Assembly: GCA_038025085.1 (NCBI GenBank)
Contig: CM076141.1
Span: 21,027,001-21,091,000 of the forward strand
Direction: 5' to 3'
DNA from: Tetragonia tetragonoides
Lineage: Eukaryota > Streptophyta > Magnoliopsida > Caryophyllales > Aizoaceae
Length of the DNA stretch: 64,000 bases
The number at the start of each line of letters is the position of its first letter. Position 1 is the first letter of the stretch. A program made the position numbers and the translations under genes. Shown here one piece after another: positions 10,777 to 21,249 of the stretch. The notes under the pieces are model-generated. The model saw nothing but the letters and a program-made list of their open reading frames with translations. It had not been told where the DNA came from and did no database searches.

Positions 10777-11580
10777 ATTTCGGTCTCTTTTTTTTTATTT
10801 TGATTTTTTTTCGATTTTGTTTATTTTTTTCGACATCATTTTTTGTTTTCGATTTTCTCTCCTTTTGTTTTTTTTTTTTTATTTTTTTTTACCGAATCTG
10901 AATTACATAAAAAGAAAAAGAAAATAATGAAAATGGAAAAAGGGAGAGGGGAAATTGGAAGACCAACACCTTTTTTTTTGCTAAAAAGATCCTAGAAAAT
11001 TGTTCATAACTTTTTTAGAATATATCATCAGGAAAATGACGAGTGTTCATTGAATTGAATTTTCGCACAATCTTCGGGCATTAGGAACTAGCTAAAAATA
11101 TAAGAAATGACTCCTTGCACGTACGTACATGTTGGCACATAGTCACGATATTCATGCATTCAGGCAAGTATTACAACCACATAGTTACAGACAAACATGT
11201 GATCAGACAGGCATTATAACGACACATGCACAACAAGCAAGCGAATGCATGAATGTGGGCTAGAGGCTTTTGGCTCCTGTGGGTTTACCACAACAAATTA
11301 CAATTTCCGTTCGGAAAATGGTCGACACATTAATTGTAATTCTTTTTCACCAACAAGGATTGATGAGTCATGGGTGATGAAACTTCGATTTGGACGATAG
11401 GACGACTGTATAATCCTTTTGGATATACGGATTGTCTATGAGTTGCGACACAAATTTCCTCAAGGGTCGATAAGGGTGAAAAGGTTGTGCCAAAGCACAT
11501 GCAAATGCTGCAAAAATATGGAACACGTTATTAAACAATTAAGCAAACTTGACTTTCGAGTCTCACCCTCTTAAATAAAT
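10301..11580 (-). other. Untranslated leader of element A
   Basis: Low-complexity A/T-rich leader between the primer-binding site and gag, with a run of about 30 A at 10744-10774 and T-rich runs around 10780-10900. It matches the leader of C (55662-56774). Nothing coding is seen. Confidence 0.6.
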
Positions 11581-11598
11581 CCCTAGCAGAGTCGCAGC
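11581..11598 (-). other. Primer-binding site of element A
   Basis: Minus-strand TGCGACTCTGCTAGGGA lies directly inside the 5' LTR. It resembles TGGCGACTCTGCTGGGGA, which I recall as the tRNA-Arg-type site of Ogre elements. Confidence 0.6.
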
Positions 11599-12382
11599 TG
11601 TAAGGACCCGGGATTTTCCCATCCATCTGTTTCTACGGAGTGCGTCCTTATAGAAAATTTGTAAGTTGGGGGTTTAGATAAGTTCAAGGGACAATCAAGT
11701 TAGAAAAGCATTTGAAAATACTTGAATTGAATAAAAACTATGGAAGAGGTCACAAATCTGCTATCGGCGTTTTACCGAAGGGACAAACAAAAGGGACAAC
11801 CCAATAGCGCGATAAGTGAACTGATCATGTTTTAGAAAGACTACGCTTATATAGAACATATGCGTACCCAAGAATAATAGGCTCCGGGACGAAGGTAAGA
11901 GGTGGGAAGGTGTTAGGCACCCAACTCGCCCTTTTTATGACGGCCTCTACTAACTCAAGTTTGCTTAATAACTTAAAGACATAATTCCCATGCAAAACCG
12001 GATTAACAACCTAGACTTAGATTATTAATTGGTTCATCACAAGTATCACAACATTTATTTTTAACCATTGTTTAGACATGCATTCGATTGACAAGTTGGG
12101 CAGCACAACGACTATAAAGACAATATTTAGGAAGTGATAAAAAACATGTACTAGCATGATATCTACATTATCACTATTGGAAAATAAACAGTTAGACAAT
12201 TAATTTGATTTGAGCCCTCAGGAGTTAGTACTTGAACTGTAGGTTATATTTGACAAGAATAGTAAACGACAAGATCTCAAGAATAAATTTTGAAGAAAGA
12301 GGGAGACGCTCAGAGTCAATACTACTGAGAATAGAGGTTGTCAACTGTAAACTGTGTATTTTGAACTGAGGCAGGAGGGTCG

Positions 12383-12390
12383 TATTTATA
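12383..12390 (-). promoter_or_regulatory. LTR TATA box, element A
   Basis: TATAAATA on the minus strand, about 135 bp downstream of the U3 palindrome. It is followed by a conserved ACACAGT block that probably marks the start of R. Confidence 0.6.
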
Positions 12391-12524
12391 GGCGTAGGAA
12401 GTAGGGCTGGACGGCTGAAAAGGAGCCGAAAATTGAATTTGGGCTGAAAAAAGAGTCGGGCTTGAAGCTAAGTCAGCGCCGCTAGGGCCCAAGGTGAGGG
12501 CCGCAGACTACTGTCAGCTGCCAA

Positions 12525-12553
12525 CTGGATGACGTCATAATGACGACATCCAG
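12525..12553. promoter_or_regulatory. TGACG-bearing palindrome in U3 of A
   Basis: Near-perfect inverted repeat of CTGGATGACGTCAT around a 1-bp centre. TGACG is the core of as-1 type bZIP (TGA factor) sites in plants. Equivalent palindromes lie at 13647, 35458, 41026 and 54657. Confidence 0.5.
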
Positions 12554-12871
12554 TCTATTTTCAATTTTCCGGAGGAATTTTAGTGTTCCAAAAAATATGA
12601 AAAGCCCGTTTTACGCATGAACGGTAAAAGACGGTTCTACCCCCGGTTCACAACTTGGCGACCGGGAGTCGGAAAAAGGGATGAGAGGTGTCGTTGGAAA
12701 GCTCTTGAACGTGGCTTTTGAATGAGACTAGAATAAAGGATTATTTAGAGGAAAAACCTGAGACCTTATCTTAACTATTAAAGAAAAAAATAGCGTTCAA
12801 GTTTATAAATTACTCGTTTTGATCATCGGGCTTTTGTGGAGAAATCTGAAGGCGCTTTTTTGGCGTCTACA

Positions 12872-13255
12872 GCCGCTAGCGGCCCTCACCACGGCCCAGT
12901 CAGCCACTTCCCCTTTTCCTCTCATCCGCCCTTTTGGCCCATTCCATCATGTTTAAGCCACATTTTTCGATACGCAATACGGTTACAAGGCCCGAGACTC
13001 TCTTAGTTTTATTTCTTTCTTATTTTATTCTTTTTTTTAAGGGATATAATATGTGTAATTTTTGCTTTTTCTTGCAATTTTTAACTTTTTTTTTTATTCC
13101 CTAAATTGTGGCCTACTCTTCATAACATAACATATTGCATACTTAGAGATCAGATGGGCATAGTCGAGTCATAATAGCATACATGTCACACCAAATGCAT
13201 AATACAGGAGTTCGAAGTTCTGAAGACAAAGGTTTACAAATCAAGCCTATACTGT
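12872..13255. other. H spacer between DUF7745-like and PMD genes, right of A
   Basis: Starts with the A TSD, which forms part of a perfect GCCGCTAGCGGC (12872-12883). It matches the spacers of A, B and C, including GGCCCGAGACTC and the GGGATATAATATGTGTAATTT block. Confidence 0.6.
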
Positions 13256-13334
13256 TCAGCTGGGGTCGTCATCACCATTGCTATCGGCCTTATCCCCAAC
13301 GGAAGGCCCTTGACCATAGTTCCCGGCCGAGTAG
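13256..13334 (-). pseudogene. Last codons of the H PMD-like gene, cut off by element B
   Basis: Encodes AGNYGQGPSVGDKADSN and an acidic end with stop at 13256-13258. The same end occurs in copies B and C. Its 5' neighbour in the gene is at 36467. Confidence 0.82.
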
Positions 13335-13646
13335 TGTAGACGCCAAAAAATCGCCTTCAGACTTCTCCGCCAAAGCCCGATGATGAAAAGAATAATTTAT
13401 AAACTTGAATGTTATTTTTGCTTTAATAGGTAAAATAAGGTCTCAGGTTTTTCCTCGATCACTCCTTCATTCCCACCCCATTCAAATGCCCCGTTCAAGA
13501 GCTATCCAATGACACCTCTCGTGTCTTTTTCCGACTCCCGGTTGCCAAGTTGCGAATCAGGGGTAAAACTGTCTTTTATCGCTGAAGGGTAAAATGGTCT
13601 TTTCACATTTTCGGAATACTAAAATTCCTCCGAAGAGTTAAATTGA

Positions 13647-13674
13647 CTGGATGTCGTCATATGACGACATTCAG
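13647..13674. promoter_or_regulatory. TGACG palindrome in U3 of B 5' LTR
   Basis: 28-bp inverted repeat centred on CATATG, with one mismatch relative to the perfect copy at 35458-35485. Confidence 0.5.
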
Positions 13675-13718
13675 CTGGCAAGCTGACAACCGTTAGCGGC
13701 CCAGGGTCAACAGTCAGG

Positions 13719-13730
13719 GCCGCTAGCGGC
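13719..13730. promoter_or_regulatory. GCCGCTAGCGGC palindrome in U3 of B 5' LTR
   Basis: Perfect copy. A second copy with one mismatch begins at 13741. Both lie upstream of the TATA box at 13905. Confidence 0.5.
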
Positions 13731-13904
13731 TTTGGCCAGCACCGCTAGCGGCCCTTGCCATGGCCGCCAGCGGCACTGGATGAAAATCCAGGTCCACTAG
13801 CGGTGCTCACCAGCGGCGCTCGCTGGGTCTCCAGGCTCGACTTTTTTAATCCCAATTTCCAAATTTCGGCCTCCCTTCACCCGTCCAACCCTACTTCCTG
13901 CGCC

Positions 13905-13912
13905 TATAAATA
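13905..13912 (+). promoter_or_regulatory. LTR TATA box, B 5' LTR
   Basis: TATAAATA in the context CGCC-TATAAATA-CGACC, conserved with the A 5' LTR and the B 3' LTR. Confidence 0.6.
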
Positions 13913-14233
13913 CGACCCTCGACCCTCATTCAAAAACACACAGTCTACAGTTGACAACCTCCATTCTCGGTTGAGTACTCCCGAGCTTCTCCCTCTTTCT
14001 TCCAAATTAGAAATCTTGTCTTTACTATTTTTGCTAAATAGCCTACAGCTCAGGTACTAAGTCATGAGGGCTAAAATTAAATTAATTGCATAATTGTTTA
14101 TTTTCTAGTAGTCATAACGTAGATATTATGCTAATAACGTCTGTTATTGCTTATTAAATATTGTCTTTTCAAGCATGTCTAGCCGTTGTAATGCTCAATT
14201 TGTCAATCGAATCACTACAACAAAAGTGGGATT

Positions 14234-17108
14234 AGCCCAAAAGATGATTTTCCTTTACCACACATTAACCTCTTGGTAGACAACACTGCTGAATATGCTC
14301 TATCATCATTCATGGATGGTTACGCAGGATATAACCAGGTTCAAATGGCCGAAGAAGACATGAGCAAAACAACGTTCATAACTCCTTAGGGAACCTATTG
14401 TTACACGGTTATGCCCTTTGGATTGAAGAACGCAGGTGCAACATACCAAAGAACCGCCACAACTTTGCTTCATGATATGATGCATAAAGAAGCCGAAGTC
14501 TATGTGGACGATATGATTGTGAAGTCAAGATACTGGGACTGGAACATTCAGGCACTCCACAAGTTCTTTGAGAGACTGCGCAAGTACAACTTTCGACTGA
14601 ATCCCCAAAAGTGTGCATTCGGGGTCACGTCCGGCAAACTATTGGGCTATGTATTAAGTCGAAGGGGAATCGAAATTGATCCATCCAAGATCAAAGCGAT
14701 AGTTGAAATGCCTCAACCCAAGAATGAAATAGAAATTAGGGGGTTCCTCGGTCGACTTCAATACATTAGCCGATTCATATCAAAGTTCACCATAACATGT
14801 GAACCCATATTCAAGAAATTGAAGAAGGGGGTCAAAATCGAATGGGATGACCAATGTCAAGAAGCATTCGACAAGATTAAAAATTATCTAGCCAACCCAC
14901 CTATTCTTGCTCCTCCAAAGCAAGGCATGTCGTTGATCCTCTATTTGACGGTAACCAATACAGCCATGGGGGCTATGCTAGCCCAAGCCATAGAGGACAA
15001 AGAACGAGCGATATATTACTTGAGCCAGAAATTCATCCATTACGAAACCAGATATTCAGGCCTTGAAAAGACTTGCTTAGCTCTAGTCTAGGCAACAAAG
15101 AAACTCCGACATTACATGTTCAATCACCCCGTACTTGTGAGGTCAAGGATGAATCACCTCAAGTATATCTTCGAGAAGCTAATCCTAAGTGGAAGAATTG
15201 CAAGATGGACAGTTTTGCTGTCTGAATTTGATCTCAAGTTTGATCCTTCAAAAACCATCAAAGGACATGTAGTTTCAGAATACTTGGCTGAGCACCCCAC
15301 TCACACAGCCAAGGATCACGAGCAATATGATTATCCCGACGAAGATGTAGCTCTAATTGAAGAAAACTGTTGGAAAATGTACTTTGATGGGGCATCCAAC
15401 GAAAGAGGCTATGGCGCAGGTGTACTCTTGGTATCTCCAGACAAGGCTCATACTCCCATCTCGGTGAAATTAGATTTTCCTGTCACAAACAATGCGGGCC
15501 GAATATGAAGCATGTACTATTGGTTTACAATCAGCCGTAGGCCTAGGCATCAGGATATTCAAGGTTTATGGAGATTCTCTACTTATCATCAACCAAGTCT
15601 CTAGAAAGTGGAAGGTTCATAGTGAAAGTCTGGCACTCTACTAGGAAGTTTTGGATAAAGTACTTGACAACTTTGAAGAAGTAGCATTCACCCATCTACC
15701 CCGAGAGGATAACCAATTTGCAGACGCCATGTCCAAGCTGGCATCCTTGATTACCATACCTGATCCCGTCAACATGATGCCTGTTTGTATACAAAGAAGA
15801 AGTGAGCTCGCCTTCAGAAACAATCTCGACACATGTCTAGTCCTAGGTCCGATTGAAAAAGATCCTTGGTATCAAGATGTATTCAACTACATCACCAAAG
15901 GTACCTACCCTCTAGACGCACCAATAAGAGCTCAACGGGCCATCCGTCTCTTAGCGGTGCAATATATAGAATATAAGGGGTTTCTATACAAGAAGTCCCA
16001 CAATGGAGTCAACCTCATATGTGTGAATGTTGAAGAAGCCGCAGAAATCATGGATGAGGTACACAATGGAGTGTGCGGACCACACATGAATGGTCGAATG
16101 CTCTCTAGAGAGGTCCTACGATTGGGATACTATTGGACCACCATGGAAAGAGATTATTACGACTATTTTAAGAAATGCAAGAAGTGTCAGATATATGCCA
16201 ACCTACAGCATATGCCACCCTCAATGCTCCATAACTTCACATTTCCTTTGCCATTTTCCGGATGGGGAATAGATATCATTGGTAAAATCACCCCGAAGGG
16301 CTCTGGAGGAGATGAATACATTCTGGTAGCCATAAACTATTTTACCAAATGGGTCGAGGCACAGTCCTATGCCATCTTCACATCCAAACAAGTGTCCAAA
16401 TTCATAAGGAACAACATTATCTGCCGATACGGTATTCCACATGAAATTATTAGTGACATGGACCCCATTTCAAAGCTGAAACAACCACCTTACTAAAAAG
16501 CTACAAAATACAGCACCACAAATCATCCCCCTACCGTCCCCAAACCAATGGCGCAGTGGAAGTCGCAAACAAAAACCTCAAAACCATCATCGAAAAGATG
16601 ATAGAAAACTACAAAGATTGGCCCACAAAACTCCCATTTGCCCTTTTGGGGATATCGAAGGGCTATAAGATCATCCACAGGAGCAACACCTTATTCCCTA
16701 GTCTACGGGATGGAAGCTGTGCTACCTATAGAAGTCCAACTACCCATGCGCATAGCCTTGGAGGGTGAAATTTCAGAAACCCAATGGATACAAGCCCGTT
16801 ATGAGGAACTCATTTTCACATAAGAAAGACGCCTACGGCTCTAGACCATTTCGCACATGTACCAACAACGCATGGCAAGAGCGTTCAACAAAAAGGTCCG
16901 AACTTGAAACCTGAAAGAAGGAGGCTTAGTTTGGAAGGAGTTACATGCACTAGTTACTGACCTCAAAGGCAAATTTCGACCACATTGGTCCGGTCCGTTC
17001 ATCATCAAAGACATCTTATCTGGAGGCGCAGTCCGGCTTATGGACATTGATGGCATCGAGTTCAGTCAGCTCACCATCATGGACCAACTAAAAAAGTTCT
17101 ACGTTTAA
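14234..17108 (+). pseudogene. pol of element B: RT, two RNase H domains, integrase (broken)
   Basis: RT starts inside the fingers (KDDFPLPHINLLVD) and reaches the palm with MPFGLKNAGATYQR and the active site YVDDM at 14501. A gypsy RNase H follows (ERAIYYLSQKF, near 15000-15110), then a second RNase H (YFDGASNERGYGAGVLL, ... HLPREDNQFADAMSKLA, about 15375-15750). Two RNase H domains in tandem are known from the Tat lineage. Integrase follows: HHCC region with KKCKKCQIYAN, core GIDIIGKITPKG, and the E segment near 16556. In-frame TAG stops at 14387 and 15089 stand at expected Trp codons. There is a +1 insertion near 15490, a stop near 15640, a 1-bp loss near 16460 and further shifts near 16640. 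The stop of the C-terminal segment is at 17106-17108. Confidence 0.85.
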
Positions 17109-17427
17109 TAAATAAATAAATAAAAATTCCGAAAATCTTAAAAAAAAAGAGACGTACACAAATCGAATGAACTACGCTGGCCTGATTCCACACTGGATAC
17201 TTAGGTAACCCTTTTAAGGGGCCCGGCCAAAATCAATCCAAAATTCCATTCAACTCATTCAAAAAAGAATAATTTTTATTCAAACTGAACGAATAAGCTT
17301 ACATTGCATAAATTGAAAATTTTTAAAGGGTTACAAAAAAAAAAAAAGGTGCAACTACGAGGGTTTAAGCTAACAAATTCTTACTACTTTTTTTTTAAAC
17401 TAGACTTGCTTTCTAAAGAAAACTACT
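17109..17427. other. Spacer between convergent pol and accessory gene, B
   Basis: AT-rich with A runs; shared with A and C. No coding potential. Confidence 0.5.
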
Positions 17428-18620
17428 TTAATCCTTCTTCCCTTAAGAAGGCTTTGTTGAAGAGTTCTTCCTTGAAGGACCTTGGTTTGAGGACGACTTA
17501 TGATCTCTTCGTTGAGCTTGGGGCTTGCCTCTTTTCATTACATGATAGCCTTCCTCATACGGCCCTTCCTTCCTTTTCTTGTTTCCTGTTCCTGAGTCAT
17601 ACCTAGGTACTAGTTGGTCCCACTCCTCATGACGAAGGGCTCGTCTTGCTTCCCCATCACTGCAGGAAAGCCATTTCAAATAATTCTCGGAAACTTGAGT
17701 TGGGGCAATCACCCGAGGACTGTCCAGCGATCCCTGCCACGCCAGTATTTTCCCTAGTCCTTAGCAAATTCAGTGGTCAAAGCCAAGGTAGGTTATCTCG
17801 TAATCTCCTGACAAGGGATAACCTACTTCAACCCATATTGCCTTATGACCCTAGAAGGAATAAAGAAAGTACTCCTGTACAGGCCCACTATAGTAGTGTG
17901 AGGGATGAATTTGCAGCAAGCCACCAAGGAGGTTAAACTCCACCAAGTCACATGCCAACGAATAGCAGGTCCGGCATGGAGAAAGGCATCCCATTCAGCA
18001 AGGGTCTTCTCGTCATATAACCTTTTTCTAACCAAGAAGCTAACGGTAGTATAAGTCTTCTTTTTCCAGGCTTGAGAGGTACGAGCTATAATCTTCTCTG
18101 GCGATTCTATCAGCCTTAAATGCTCGCACAACCAAATTTGAAGCAGCAAAGGGATGCCAGAAAAGGCTTCGTGAGGAAAAATTTTCAACCAGTCGAGCCC
18201 TAAAATGGTTTCTCCTATCACCAAATGCAAAGGAGAATGCCCTTCAGCCATTTGATTCACCACTCGCAAGGACGAGCCTCTACCCAGGTTGGAGGACTCT
18301 GCATTAGCAAATAATAGGCGATTCAATAGACAAAGTACAAAAGCATGTCGGCGGCAACGCCTAAATATTGCATCCTGTTCAGAAGAAGGAGCAAACTTTT
18401 CACAGATTTGAACTAAGTCCACATTGACACTGAGAATCATGCTTTTGGCTTCTGCAGATGTCAAGCCTAGAGATTTCCTGTACTGATTACTAAAACCATC
18501 CCTCAAATAAGACACAACTGGGGGAAAAACATCAGAAATATTAGTCATGGCAGCGAATTCTTCAACTATGGTCAGATTTTTATACCAGGCATCGAACAGA
18601 ATTTCAAAGGATTTCACCAT
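17428..18620 (-). pseudogene. DUF7745-like accessory gene, copy B (broken)
   Basis: Start at 18620 (MVKSFEILFDAWYKNLTI). It is open to 17823 with LGLTSAEAKSMIL, RRCRRHAFVLCLLNRLLF, LHLVIGETILGLDWLKIF, FSGIPLLLQIWLCEHLRLIE and PSRVIRQYGLK, then a stop. Compared with C it lacks about 50 codons after residue 18 (the stretch with DKLELAPFHVS and the YWDP motif). The C-terminal part (VSENYLKWLSCSDG, RHEEWDQLVPRYDS, Lys-rich tail) continues in another frame with a stop just before the last codons. It is antisense to B pol. The LINE inserted just upstream of its TATA box. Confidence 0.78.
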
Positions 18621-18693
18621 GATAGAAGCTTTGGGAAATTTGAGAGAGCTAATGTCTTAAAAAGAGATACGACATTAGACATCCCGTAAACCC

Positions 18694-18701
18694 TATTTAT
18701 A
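18694..18701 (-). promoter_or_regulatory. TATA box of DUF7745-like gene, copy B
   Basis: TATAAATA on the minus strand, about 75 bp upstream of the start codon. The LINE inserted only a dozen or so bases further upstream, cutting the gene off from its palindrome region. Confidence 0.55.
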
Positions 18702-19925
18702 GGCAAAGAGCGGGGTTATAGGCGCACGTTATCGTGGGTTTTGACTAACGTGCACCGTAGTCTCTTTGATGTCGAAGAAAGGTCAGAAGAAGCAGAGGAA
18801 TACTGCGTCTCAGCCGTCAGGCGGTGAGGCAACAATGATTACACCTGCATCTGGGATTGAGAAGTCGATTGAACCCCTTCAGTTTGGGAGCTGGCTACCA
18901 GGTGAGATCGGTAATATGGAGGACGGTCATGTCTCAGATGACCCATCTGAAGAAGATATACCAGCACCGGAGCCACCAAGTGCAGCTCGGACACGGACCT
19001 TTTTAGACAATTCTGCTCAACCTACACCGGAAGTTATGGCGGCTCACGCTCCTAAAGCTACCAGTGATAATAGGGTGCAGAAACTGGGTAGGTCTCTATC
19101 TTTTGTCCCTCCAGTCATGAAAGGAAACTCCATGATTGTGAAATTGAACCCAGAAACCCTAAAGCAACAAGAGGAAATCTGGAGTTGTGCTTTAATTTAA
19201 TATGTTTTAGGAGATTCTCCAAATTTTTGGGACATGCTACAATTTGTGCAGGGTGTTTAGCATTTTGTTAAGCAGCCTCGTGTTCATTTTCATCTTGATG
19301 GTTATTATCTGTTTAAATTTCACTAAATAGCTGGCAGAGATGAAATTGTTAAATCTGGGCCTTATTATTTTAATAACCAACCGATTATTCTGCGTAACTA
19401 GGAAGCTGATTACAAATTTGAGAAAGATATCCTTAAATTCCCTGGATTACCTGTTCATTGCTGGGAACCTGACAACTTGAGTCGTGTTGCAAGCTTTGTT
19501 GGGAAACCATTACACACTGACCTATTGACTGCACATCAAGATAGAATTTCCTATGCTCGAATTTTAATTGAAGTTGATGCTTCTAAGCCCCTCCCAACTG
19601 ATATGCCCATTGAGAAGCCTGATGGGTCTATCTTTCATCAACTTATTGACTTTGATTGGAAACCTAAATTCTTTGTTGATTGTGTCAAGTTTGGTCATGT
19701 TGTAGGGGAATGCCAAGATAATAATGCAGAACAGTTTAACAAGGAGGGAGATATTGGTTTTAAGAAACCAAATGAACTTTATGCAGGGGGCAAGAATAGG
19801 AAAACCACGAAAAGACACCATGTCTAGGTTCCTAAGAAGGGTGCTTCTGACCCCATTCAGCCTCAGGAAGTCAGTGAGATACCTGTTTCACATGTAACTG
19901 ATAAAGGCAAACAGATTATTGTCTA

Positions 19926-19930
19926 TCATG
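19926..19930. repeat. Copia TSD, left copy (TCATG)
   Basis: TCATG at 19926-19930 and again at 26964-26968, exactly flanking the two copia LTRs inside LINE ORF1. Confidence 0.85.
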
Positions 19931-20501
19931 TAAAGGAATTTATAACTACTAACATGATCATACATGCATAATAGAAATTCGATTAACCCAGAAAAACATG
20001 TGATTACTGTAATTAAATATCAAATCGAAATTCTACCTCACTCCTTTGGTCGCTGGTTGGATGAACAGTGGTTGGGTATGGATGAACACGTCATATCTCG
20101 TGCCTCAAATGGTATCCACACACAGGCTCGAATCCCGTTCACAACCTCCATTCTCTCTTTACTCTAATAACACACAGTTAGGGTTTCCTGAAAACTGATT
20201 ATCACGTGTAACCCTAACTGATCAGGAGTCACGATATATATAGGGAGGCAGGAGGGCTGATTAGGTTAAGTGTGTGATGGGCCTAATCCGAATTAGACCC
20301 TTCTAATAAAACGAGCCTATTAAGTGTGCGACCCTGCTGGTTTACTCAATGTGGCAGTAAGTCCAAAACTCTTTCCGGACCCACAAACCGTAATTGGTTT
20401 CTAGCAAAACATTACGATACCCATATTAAGTAAAGATCGATTTTCATAGTCCAACCAATTATTAATTCTTACTATGATTAGTTCATAGGGCAAATCCAAC
20501 A
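19931..20501 (-). repeat. 3' LTR of the copia element
   Basis: 571 bp; on the minus strand it starts TGTTGGATTTGCCC and ends AATTCCTTTA. It lacks a roughly 27-bp stretch (TACGTCAGTATGCTAG region) present in the other LTR. Confidence 0.9.
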
Positions 20502-20516
20502 ATCTCCCACTTGCAC
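20502..20516 (-). other. Polypurine tract of the copia element
   Basis: On the minus strand GCAAGTGGGAGAT directly precedes the 3' LTR, the usual plus-strand primer position. Confidence 0.7.
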
Positions 20517-21249
20517 TCTAACTAATCATACACCAATGATCCCTTTGTCATGTGATACTTAAATTGACCATAAGGAAGGAGTAGTGTCATCCCTATATAG
20601 TTCAATTATAACTTTCTCGATTTCGCAGTTAAACTGTTTAAACAAACGATTGACTTTCAATACCTTGAGCACGGCCATGCATTTCACAGTTTAAACTCAT
20701 CGAGGGGCCCACAGATATCTCACTCCCGTTATATGAGAGTGACAAATCCCATCTTGCTCACTCACATTCCTCCGCATGACTTACAACGCCTCATTCAATT
20801 ATCTTTATACTCATCCGATTAAGGATTAACTTTTGATAATATCAAGATATGCTAAACATCATGTAGGAAACCATGGTTAGTTCAAGTCAAAGGATCAAAT
20901 TAAATGTTGCATATGAAAAACATTGATGACACTTATATAACAATCCTTTCAATGTTTTTGAAATGGGTCGGTCCAATACAATGTTCTCTAACATTTATCC
21001 ATGTGATCAATTTCATATCTCATAATTATGACCTATGAAAATTGGTCATCAATCAATCCACATGATAGTCTCAATAGTTATCGAATTCCCACAAATAAAG
21101 ATAACTGACTATAGAGAATTTAAGAATAATTATATTTATAACAATAGAGTCTCACAATCAAGTCACATACTTGATGATCTACATCATATAAATTATTCAT
21201 TGGGATAGTAATAAATAAATCGAATATGAGTCACAAGATAAACCTCCCA
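20517..21249 (-). other. Copia 3' untranslated stretch
   Basis: AT-rich, many stops, no domain. It lies between the RNase H region and the PPT. Confidence 0.5.

Larger units (their letters stand above)
190..12871 (-). mobile_element. Element A: Tat/Ogre-type gypsy element lacking RT, inserted in H
   Basis: Read on the minus strand the order is 5' LTR (11599-12871), primer-binding site, leader, gag, protease, a non-coding spacer, integrase, two accessory genes on the opposite strand, and a 3' LTR remnant (190-764). GCCGC flanks both ends. No reverse transcriptase or RNase H motif is found between protease and integrase. The 3' LTR has lost its outer 16 or so bases and most of U3, and the usual 1.2-kb non-coding region next to it is missing. 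The element is defective in gag and pol through stops, shifts and deletions. Confidence 0.85.
11599..12871 (-). repeat. 5' LTR of element A
   Basis: Begins TGTAAGGACCC and ends GGCGTCTACA on the plus strand, 1273 bp. It is followed by TSD GCCGC (12872-12876). It carries a TATA box (reverse strand, 12383-12390) and a U3 palindrome with TGACG cores (12525-12553). Confidence 0.9.
13335..14212 (+). repeat. 5' LTR of element B (truncated)
   Basis: Matches the first 800 or so bp of the 3' LTR at 35146. It breaks off after TTTGTCAATCGAAT and is replaced by RT sequence. It has a TATA box at 13905-13912, a U3 palindrome at 13647-13674 and GCCGCTAGCGGC at 13719-13730. Confidence 0.88.

Noticed and set aside
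12017..12199. Short minus-strand frame inside the A 5' LTR
   Set aside because: Not conserved in the other LTRs; lies in R/U5 sequence.
14220..17108. A plant pararetrovirus insertion
   Set aside because: Gene order RT-RNase H-RNase H-integrase, LTRs and TSDs are those of a gypsy LTR element; no movement or coat protein motif.
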